Source: Xanthomonas sp. NCPPB 1128
Lineage (GTDB): Bacteria; Pseudomonadota; Gammaproteobacteria; Xanthomonadales; Xanthomonadaceae
DNA length: 64,000 nucleotides
NCBI RefSeq assembly: GCF_001043115.1
Contig: NZ_LFME01000013.1
Coordinates: forward strand, 1 to 64,000
Reading direction: 5' to 3'
The notes below the pieces were generated by a model, which saw nothing but the letters and a program-made list of their open reading frames with translations, did not search any database and was not told the DNA's origin. The position numbers and the translations under genes were made by a program. This document shows positions 58,229-64,000 of the stretch, piece after piece; positions within the stretch are counted from its first letter, which is position 1, and every line of letters starts with the position of its first letter.

Positions 58229-58674
58229 TCGCGCCGGAACGGATCAGAATGGCCGCATTGCTGGCGAGCGTGATGCCACCGCGCGCCAGACGCGCATTGA
58301 TGGCCTCGCTACCGCCTGAGTGGGCTGAGCGCATCGAGGCGGACGCTGCGGTCGTGCGCAGGCGGCGGTGGGATAGTGGAGCGCTGGTCACGACGATCTG
58401 TGGCGGGCAGGCGCGCCACGCGCCGGGGCGCCATGGCGAGATGGATCTGGATCGCCTGGTGGCGCTGTCGCGGATGCTGGACAGCGGTTCGTACAGCCGC
58501 CTGGTTGTTGCGCTCGGAATGGACGCGTCGGATTTCCTGTTCTCGTTGATCGACGCGCGCTTCGCTGAGCGGGTGCGCCGTGACATGCGCGACTGCCCCG
58601 CATTGGCGCCGGCGGTTCGCGACGCAGTGGTGGCCGCGGCGCATGGCCGCTTGCCGGATGGGATGCCGCAGTGA
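58225..58674 (+). CDS. FliG-slot protein, minimal FliG-like (149 residues)
   Basis: A 149-residue protein exactly where fliG normally stands, between fliF and fliH, overlapping both. The N-terminal AALLASVMPPRARRALMASL followed by PPEWAERI and the later LVVALGMDASDFLFSLIDAR followed by FAERVRRDM loosely match FliG helices from the N and middle domains. A full FliG has about 330 residues, and the C-terminal torque domain with its charged ridge is absent. It could be a reduced switch adaptor or an unrelated protein in the same slot. Confidence 0.55.
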   Translation: MIAPERIRMAALLASVMPPRARRALMASLPPEWAERIEADAAVVRRRRWDSGALVTTICGGQARHAPGRHGEMDLDRLVALSRMLDSGSYSRLVVALGMDASDFLFSLIDARFAERVRRDMRDCPALAPAVRDAVVAAAHGRLPDGMPQ

Positions 58675-59330
58675 AGCGGTCCGTCTGGCAGGAGGGGCTG
58701 CATCAGCCCTGGCATACGGCGCGTTCGGCGGCGATGGAGGCCTCGTCGGGCCCATCCGCGGACGTGCTGCTGCAGGAGGCGTTCGCCGCAGCGAGCGAGC
58801 GCGGCTATCGGGAAGGATGGGCTGCTGCACAGCAGGATGCGGCCGGCGAAATTCAGCGCGAGATCGCCGCTGCCAGCGAGCAGCTGCGTGCGAGCGCTGA
58901 CGAAGCGCGTGAACGGCTTGCCCAGACGCGTCATCAGCTGGAGGCGCTCATGGCCGGCTTGACGCAGGCCATCGACGTGCAGGCCAGGAGCGCGCAGGAA
59001 ATTGCCGTCGAAGTCAGCTACGCGGCGATCGCGAAGGTGGTGGGGGAGCAGTACGCCAACCGAACCCTCATGCGATCGCTTTGCCAGCAGGCGGTACAGA
59101 CCGCGAAACACCGTGTCACCGCGATTCGCCTTGCTCCGCAAGACGCGGCGCTGGACCTGGCTGGCCTGTCGGTGGACCTGATCGCCGATCCGGCGCTGTC
59201 CGCCGGGCAGTGCGTGATCGAGACGGTCGCAGGACACTACGAACTCGGGCTCGATGTCCGCCTGGAGGCGTTGAAGGTTGCGCTGCTTGCAGGCTTCGCC
59301 ACTCACGTGGCGGAGGAGAGCGCATCGTGA
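58671..59330 (+). CDS. fliH: Flagellar export ATPase regulator FliH
   Basis: A 219-residue protein starting at a GTG that overlaps the preceding stop. The long central helix with a GYREGW element and Glu/Gln/Ala heptads and a C-terminal domain (VSYAAIAKVVGEQYANRTLM; GQCVIETVAGHYELGLDVRLEAL) are FliH-like. It dimerises and binds FliI. Confidence 0.88.
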   Translation: MKRSVWQEGLHQPWHTARSAAMEASSGPSADVLLQEAFAAASERGYREGWAAAQQDAAGEIQREIAAASEQLRASADEARERLAQTRHQLEALMAGLTQAIDVQARSAQEIAVEVSYAAIAKVVGEQYANRTLMRSLCQQAVQTAKHRVTAIRLAPQDAALDLAGLSVDLIADPALSAGQCVIETVAGHYELGLDVRLEALKVALLAGFATHVAEESAS

Positions 59331-60670
59331 CCCTGGTGTCGCACCTGCTGGCGGAGATCGAGCGACAGCCCTATGTGCTGCGCCGTGGGCGCGTCACGGC
59401 ATTCAACGGCCTGGTGATCGAGGCCGACGGGCCCGACGCCGGGATCGGCGAGGTATGCGAGATCCTCAGCGACCGTCTCCAAGAGCGCGTGCGCGCGCAG
59501 GTGGTCGGCCTGAAGAACGGACGCACGCTGTTGCTGCCCTACGACGGCGTCGCCGGTCTGTCGGTGGGCGACGACGTTCGCGCGACAGGCCGTACGCTCG
59601 ATGTGCCGGTCGGCATGGAGATGCTCGGGCGCGTGGTGGATGCCTTCTGCCATCCCCTGGACGGGTTGGGCGCCATTCGCGAAGATGTCCGCTATCCGCT
59701 GCACGCCGCTGCGCCGAATCCTCTGCACAGGCAGGAGATCGACCATGTCCTGGAAACCGGCGTGCGCGTGGTGGACGCACTCCTGACGCTGGGCCGGGGA
59801 CAGCGCATCGGCATCTTTGCCGGCAGCGGCGTAGGCAAGAGCTCGTTGCTCGGCATGCTGGCGCGCAATGTGCAGGCCGACGTCGTGGTCCTGGCGCTGA
59901 TCGGCGAGCGTGGCCGAGAGGTCGGCGACTTCGTGCGCCATTCGCTGGGTGCAGAGGGTCTCAAGCGCAGCGTGGTGGTTGCGGCCACTGCCGACCAGCC
60001 GGCGTTGGTGCGCACGCATGCCGTCCATGCCGCGCATGCGATCGCCGAGTTCTTCCGCGATCAGGGCAAGTCGGTGTTGCTTGTCGTGGATTCGATCACG
60101 CGCTTTGCGATGGCCCAGCGCGAAATCGGGCTTGCGGTTGGCGAACCTCCGACGTTCCGCGGCTATACGCCGTCGGTCTTTTCCTGGCTGCCCAAGATCG
60201 CCGAACGCTGCGGCAACCACGGCCGCGGCTCGATCACCGCGATCTACAGCGTGCTGGTGGAGGGCGACGACTTCAACGAGCCCGTGACCGACCATATGCG
60301 CGCGATCCTCGACGGCCATATCCTGCTGGACCGCGAATTGGCTGCGCGTGGGCACTACCCCGCCGTCAACGTGCTTGGCAGCGTCAGTCGCCTGATCGGC
60401 CGACTGGCATCCGAGGACGCGCTTTCCCTGGCTGCCCAGGTCCGGCGCTCGCTTGCGCTCTATGAAGCGTCCCGTGACATGATCGAGCTCGGCGCGCACC
60501 AGCGCGGTGTCAATGCCGAACTCGATCAGGCAGTGGATGTCTGGCCTGTACTCGAGCGCGTGCTGCGGCAGTCGGCACAGGCGACATCCTCCCGCACCGA
60601 GGCCCTGGAGCACTTCGCTGCTGCGCTGCGCCCTGCGGCCGGCCGCGTGGAGGCCAGTCATGCACGATAA
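59327..60670 (+). CDS. fliI: Flagellum-specific ATPase FliI
   Basis: A 447-residue F1-beta-like ATPase from a GTG with GGAGGAGAG upstream. Walker A is GIFAGSGVGKSSLLG (about 160-175), Walker B LLVVDSITRFAMAQREIGLAVGEPP is as expected for the family (read in two parts: LLVVDSITRFAM and AQREIGLA), and GYTPSVFSWLPKIAERCG follows. Catalytic residues look intact, so the export ATPase should work. Confidence 0.96.
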   Translation: MTLVSHLLAEIERQPYVLRRGRVTAFNGLVIEADGPDAGIGEVCEILSDRLQERVRAQVVGLKNGRTLLLPYDGVAGLSVGDDVRATGRTLDVPVGMEMLGRVVDAFCHPLDGLGAIREDVRYPLHAAAPNPLHRQEIDHVLETGVRVVDALLTLGRGQRIGIFAGSGVGKSSLLGMLARNVQADVVVLALIGERGREVGDFVRHSLGAEGLKRSVVVAATADQPALVRTHAVHAAHAIAEFFRDQGKSVLLVVDSITRFAMAQREIGLAVGEPPTFRGYTPSVFSWLPKIAERCGNHGRGSITAIYSVLVEGDDFNEPVTDHMRAILDGHILLDRELAARGHYPAVNVLGSVSRLIGRLASEDALSLAAQVRRSLALYEASRDMIELGAHQRGVNAELDQAVDVWPVLERVLRQSAQATSSRTEALEHFAAALRPAAGRVEASHAR

Positions 60671-61106
60671 GCGATTGAAGTCCTTGCAATCCCTCGCCAG
60701 GCTGCAGGCGCTGAGCAAGCAGCAGCAGGCGGATATCTTGCGCTTGGCAGCTGCCAGCGAGCATGGTGCGCGCGCACGAAAGGGCGAGGCAGACACGGCC
60801 GTTGCATCCATCTCCGCGTGGAAGCGGAAGACCGACGCAGCGGGAGGATTGCGCTTGGCGTTGTACGCAGAAGCCATCGTCGCCGAGTCGCTTGCCCAGT
60901 CGCATTGCGATGCGGCTGCAGAGGCGTTGCTGGCCGCGCAATCGGAGCTGGCGCTCGGCCAGCAGGACTACCGGCGTGCGGCGGCGGCGCATGAAGCGGT
61001 GCAGCGGCGCGTCGATGCCGCGCGGCGAAGCGCATTGCTGACCCGCGAGCAGCGCGCGCACGAAGAGAGCGTCGCCCTGTGGGCGAATGCTCGGGGGATC
61101 GCATGA
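60660..61106 (+). CDS. fliJ: Flagellar export chaperone FliJ
   Basis: A 148-residue, almost entirely helical protein, predicted as a two-stranded coiled coil (LQALSKQQQADILRLAAA; RVDAARRSALLTREQRAHEE). Position after fliI and length fit FliJ, which stimulates the export ATPase. It overlaps fliI by 11 bases. Confidence 0.8.
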   Translation: MHDKRLKSLQSLARLQALSKQQQADILRLAAASEHGARARKGEADTAVASISAWKRKTDAAGGLRLALYAEAIVAESLAQSHCDAAAEALLAAQSELALGQQDYRRAAAAHEAVQRRVDAARRSALLTREQRAHEESVALWANARGIA

Positions 61107-61867
61107 GCGTCCACGACGTGTTTCCCGTTGCCCGCGCGTCGCAGGACGTTGAAAGGGCACCCGCACGTGCGCGTGCGAACGACGACCAGGACCGCAAGGA
61201 TTTTCGCGAGTGGGTGGAAAATGAGGGCCATTCGCCATCTCCCGCTCCGGCCCCCCGGCAAGTAGCCGAAGTGCCGATGGCGCCCGCTGCGCCTACCGCA
61301 TTCCGCGCGGTCGCCGACCATGCGGTGGAAGCCAGTGTGCTCTACGAATGGCAAGCCACTCCGAGCTACGCATTGTCCCAGCTGTCTCGGCCGCGGGGAC
61401 TTGCCCAGATACCGGTGTCGCTGCCGGTGGCACAACAGATTGCCGCGCGCGCTGAGCCCGCACCATTCTGTGCCCCATTGCAGACGCTGCCCGCTGCGCC
61501 CGATGCGTTGCCTGAAGCGGCGGCGCTTTCCGCAGCCGTCGCCGGTGCGGGCCTGACGCGTGCTGCGTATTCGCCGGACACTTTGATCACGTCGGCGTCG
61601 GCGTCGGCGTGGGCGTCGGCGGATCGCGCGGCCCTGGTTTCCGCGACCGAGCGCTGGAGCGAGCGCTCCATCAAGCGCGTGGTGGATGCCGAGGGCGCGG
61701 CGACGATCTGGGTACGGGACTACCGCATGAGCGGTAGCGACACCGAGGCCTTGGTCGGCGCACTGCTGTCCGAGACCGCGAACAGCGCAACCCAACGGAT
61801 CATGTTCAATGGCGCCGAAGTCTGGCGCCGCCCCACGACGCGACAGGGAGACGGCAGTGGCAATTGA
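61103..61867 (+). CDS. FliK-slot protein, hook-length control candidate
   Basis: A 254-residue protein between fliJ and flgD, where fliK normally lies. The first 170 residues are Pro/Ala-rich and disordered-looking, which suits a secreted ruler. The C-terminal 80 (RWSERSIKRVVDAEGAATIW then VRDYRMSGSDTEAL) could be a small folded domain, but I do not recognise the FliK hook-control domain. A repeat of short Ala/Ser units (SASASAW) lies near 180. No signal peptide. Confidence 0.5.
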   Translation: MSVHDVFPVARASQDVERAPARARANDDQDRKDFREWVENEGHSPSPAPAPRQVAEVPMAPAAPTAFRAVADHAVEASVLYEWQATPSYALSQLSRPRGLAQIPVSLPVAQQIAARAEPAPFCAPLQTLPAAPDALPEAAALSAAVAGAGLTRAAYSPDTLITSASASAWASADRAALVSATERWSERSIKRVVDAEGAATIWVRDYRMSGSDTEALVGALLSETANSATQRIMFNGAEVWRRPTTRQGDGSGN

Positions 61868-62273
61868 TGCAATCGGTGGCGTGGTCAACAACGGCAGCGC
61901 CAGTGCACAGACCAGCAAGACCATCGACCAGGAAGGCTTCATCAAGCTGTTCCTGTCGCAGTTGCAGTTCCAGGATCCGCTGGAGCCCGTCGACAACCGC
62001 GAGTTCCTGGCGCAGTTGGCGCAGTTCAGCAACCTGGAGCAGTCGCGCCAGCTCAGCCTGAACATGGAAAGCATGCTGACCATGACGTCCTCCAGCCAGG
62101 CCTTGAGCCTGCTGAACCACGCGGTGGAGGTCTCCAAGGCGGATGGCACCACGGCGACGGGATCGATCAAGGCGGTGCAGTTCACCGCGTCCGGTCCGGA
62201 ACTGACCGTGCAGACGACCGGCGCGGTTCTGACCGGTATCCGCCTGCCGCAAATCTCCCTCGTGCGACCCTAA
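61857..62273 (+). CDS. flgD: Hook-capping scaffold protein FlgD (short)
   Basis: A 138-residue protein from GTG 61857 with AGGGAG upstream. The N-terminal domain is unmistakable: FIKLFLSQLQFQDPLEPVDN followed by REFLAQLAQFSNLEQ. Standard FlgD has about 220 or more residues, with FLN-like and Tudor-like domains; here only a short beta part remains after residue 95. Confidence 0.9.
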   Translation: MAIDAIGGVVNNGSASAQTSKTIDQEGFIKLFLSQLQFQDPLEPVDNREFLAQLAQFSNLEQSRQLSLNMESMLTMTSSSQALSLLNHAVEVSKADGTTATGSIKAVQFTASGPELTVQTTGAVLTGIRLPQISLVRP

Positions 62274-62282
62274 GGAGCTGCC

Positions 62283-63458
62283 ATGTTTCAGGCGTTGTAC
62301 AACAGCCTTTCCGGTCTCTTCAGTTTCTCCAAGAGCCTGGATACCGTCAGCAACAATGTTGCCAACATGAACACTCCGGGCTTTCGCGGCAGCGATGCGT
62401 TTCTGGAGAACCTGAGCGGCGAGCACGGTACACGTATCGCCGGTCAGGGGTTGCGTACCACGGCGGGCGATCTCAGGCAGACCGGCAACGCGACCGATGT
62501 CGCCGTGGAGGGCGCGGGTTACTTCGTCCTGCGCGACAGTGCCGGTGCGCTCCACTACACGCGCGCCGGGCAGTTCGCCTTCGACGACCGGGGCATTCTG
62601 ATCGATGGAATCAGCAAGTTCGAGGTCATGGCGATCGACACGGATGGTCGCCTCTCGCCGGTGACGCTGGAAGGGCACAGGACGCTGGCTGCCAAGCCGA
62701 CGACCGGTGTGACGCTCAGCGGCAATCTGTCGCCTACCTCCAGCGGCAGCGAGGTCAAGAACATCTCGGTCTACGATGCCGCTGGCGCCACGCATACGCT
62801 GAAAGCCGCGTTCGCCGTGGCCAACACCGGCACAGGAACGAGCACGGGGAGTTCGCGCCGGTTCACCGTCACCATCACCGACGAATCCGGCGCACAGGTC
62901 GGCAGCGGCGAACTGCGTTTCAGCACGGCCGGCTCGCTCGAGGCCGGATACGGCACGGTCGACGCCACGCTGGCGCTGCCCGGCGGGAACCAGAAGATCA
63001 CCTTCAACTTCGGAACGCCTGGTACCTTCCAGGGCACCACCAGTCTGTCGGGATTGACCGACAACGTCAGCGCCACGGTCGACGATGGCAGGCCGGTACT
63101 GGGCATCACGGCACTGGCCTTCGACGAGAAGGGGGTGCTGCAGATCACCTACAGTTCGACGGAAAAGCAGCAGGGCCAGCAGCTGGCGCTTGCGGCGTTC
63201 AAGAGCGAGAGCACCCTGAAGCTCTCCAGTGGCCGACTGCTGTCCGACGCGGAAAGCCAGCGCAGCGAACTGGGGCGTGCGGGCACCAGTGTCTTCGGCA
63301 AGATCCAGGGCGGCAGCCTGGAGATGTCGAACATCGACCTGACCCGCGAGTTCGCCGACATGTTGATCATCCAGCGCGGTTACCAGGCGAGCTCGCGGGT
63401 GATGACGGTCAGCAACGAGATGATCGAGCAGCTCTACAACAGTACGCGCGGCGGCTGA
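62283..63458 (+). CDS. flgE: Flagellar hook protein FlgE
   Basis: A 391-residue hook protein. N-terminal FQALYNSLSGLFSFSKSLDT then VSNNVANMNTPGFRGSD, internal DVAVEGAGYFVLRD, and C-terminal EMSNIDLTREFADMLIIQRG followed by YQASSRVM. Length is normal for FlgE. TAAGGAG precedes the ATG. Confidence 0.94.
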   Translation: MFQALYNSLSGLFSFSKSLDTVSNNVANMNTPGFRGSDAFLENLSGEHGTRIAGQGLRTTAGDLRQTGNATDVAVEGAGYFVLRDSAGALHYTRAGQFAFDDRGILIDGISKFEVMAIDTDGRLSPVTLEGHRTLAAKPTTGVTLSGNLSPTSSGSEVKNISVYDAAGATHTLKAAFAVANTGTGTSTGSSRRFTVTITDESGAQVGSGELRFSTAGSLEAGYGTVDATLALPGGNQKITFNFGTPGTFQGTTSLSGLTDNVSATVDDGRPVLGITALAFDEKGVLQITYSSTEKQQGQQLALAAFKSESTLKLSSGRLLSDAESQRSELGRAGTSVFGKIQGGSLEMSNIDLTREFADMLIIQRGYQASSRVMTVSNEMIEQLYNSTRGG

Positions 63459-64000
63459 TGGAAACATACCGCATTGGTTGGCAGGCGGCGGCTACGCTCG
63501 CCGAAGTGCATGGGACGCTGGCGAAGCGGCTGGCCCGCTGGCAGGCCGCCTGGCTTCCGCAGGCAAGCGCGCCCTGTGCGATCGCGCCATGTGCCGGAGA
63601 TACGCCCGCGCTGCGCGATACCTCGCTGCACTGGTTGTCGCTCGGTGCTACCGGTTCGGGACGGTTCGTGCTGGGCGTGCAACGGCCTGCATTGAGCGCC
63701 CTCGGCGCCGCCGTGCTGCAGTTGCCGAATCAGGCCGCGCCGGCGTTGGCGGCGGAGGTCGCGCTGTCGGCGCTTTCAGCGTTGGTGTGCGAACTCGGCG
63801 CGCTGCGGGAGGAGGTCGTGCAGGGCGCCGAGGGCGTTCCGCCATGGCAGGACATCGACAAGGTGGGCGGATTGGCCGGGACGGTGGCCGGACTGGCGGT
63901 GCCGCTGTGGTTCTGGGCCGACCGCCGATGGTGCGAGGCGAATGCCAAGGCGTGTGCCGTCTCCGCACAGCACCCCGGCTTGAGCTCGCGCGCCGCGCTA
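63458..64000 (+). CDS. Flagellar operon gene after flgE (partial), possible C-ring/FliM-like protein
   Basis: The first 181 codons of a gene that runs off the window, starting at an ATG that overlaps the flgE stop. The visible part is Ala/Leu/Trp-rich without signal peptide or membrane segment (RIGWQAAATLAEVHGTLAKR; LGATGSGRFVLGVQRPAL; KVGGLAGTVAGLAVPLWF). Position and the absence so far of fliM and fliN suggest a FliM/SctQ-type C-ring component, but no diagnostic motif is seen. Confidence 0.4.
   Translation, partial: METYRIGWQAAATLAEVHGTLAKRLARWQAAWLPQASAPCAIAPCAGDTPALRDTSLHWLSLGATGSGRFVLGVQRPALSALGAAVLQLPNQAAPALAAEVALSALSALVCELGALREEVVQGAEGVPPWQDIDKVGGLAGTVAGLAVPLWFWADRRWCEANAKACAVSAQHPGLSSRAAL

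Overview
The window is high-GC DNA from a gammaproteobacterium, most likely Xanthomonadaceae and probably Xanthomonas or a close relative. The signs are the GTAGGAGCGGCTTCAGCCGCG-type inverted repeats, an XAC0095-like protein, an effector with a Xanthomonadales T4SS (XVIPCD) tail beside its lipoprotein partner, and codon use dominated by G/C third positions. The species is inference. No tRNA, rRNA or CRISPR array was seen.

Layout. 0-2.3 kb: the 3' end of an IS110-type insertion sequence abuts a minus-strand operon that looks like a RiPP biosynthesis locus: Cys-rich precursor, radical SAM enzyme, second Cys-rich precursor, Tat-exported small protein. 2.3-7.0 kb: a siderophore-interacting flavoreductase with a PadR regulator, two REP-like palindromes, and a three-gene partner-switching module (PP2C phosphatase, HATPase kinase, STAS protein). 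7.3-10 kb: aceE. 10-12.9 kb: a compositionally distinct two-gene cassette, an NYN-type nuclease overlapping a STAND/NACHT-like NTPase, which is a candidate defence system. 13.3-15.5 kb: two small hypothetical genes, a probable small RNA, and a structured leader ahead of an XAC0095-like gene. 15.7-18.3 kb: an S41 peptidase coupled to an HExxH lipoprotein. 18.5-23.4 kb: a T4SS effector/immunity pair followed by three small exported proteins. 23.5-31.2 kb: housekeeping and envelope genes (SPFH lipoprotein, CLC channel with CBS domains, esterase lipoprotein, polysaccharide deacetylase).

31.3-45.9 kb is a polymorphic-toxin locus: a TPR protein, a small protein, a 3866-residue RHS/YD-repeat protein, a toxin reading frame that continues the RHS frame after a single amber codon, and a low-GC immunity candidate. 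The TPR gene and the RHS gene are preceded by near-identical promoter-like elements (CTAAACTT-N13-GGGAT) that resemble flagellar sigma-28 sites.

46.4 kb to the end is one tightly overlapping plus-strand operon for a stripped-down flagellar or flagellum-like export apparatus: TPR, fliQ, fliR, flhB, flhA, flgF, flgG, flgA, flgH, flgI, flgB, flgC, fliE, fliF, a 149-residue protein in the fliG slot, fliH, fliI, fliJ, a fliK-slot protein, flgD, flgE, and a gene cut by the window edge. Several parts are short or altered: FliG-slot protein without room for a torque domain, FlgH without a lipobox Cys, short FliF and FlgD, atypical FlgB and FlgC, no flgJ. Position and the shared promoter element suggest, as a hypothesis, that this apparatus and the RHS toxin are co-regulated or work together.
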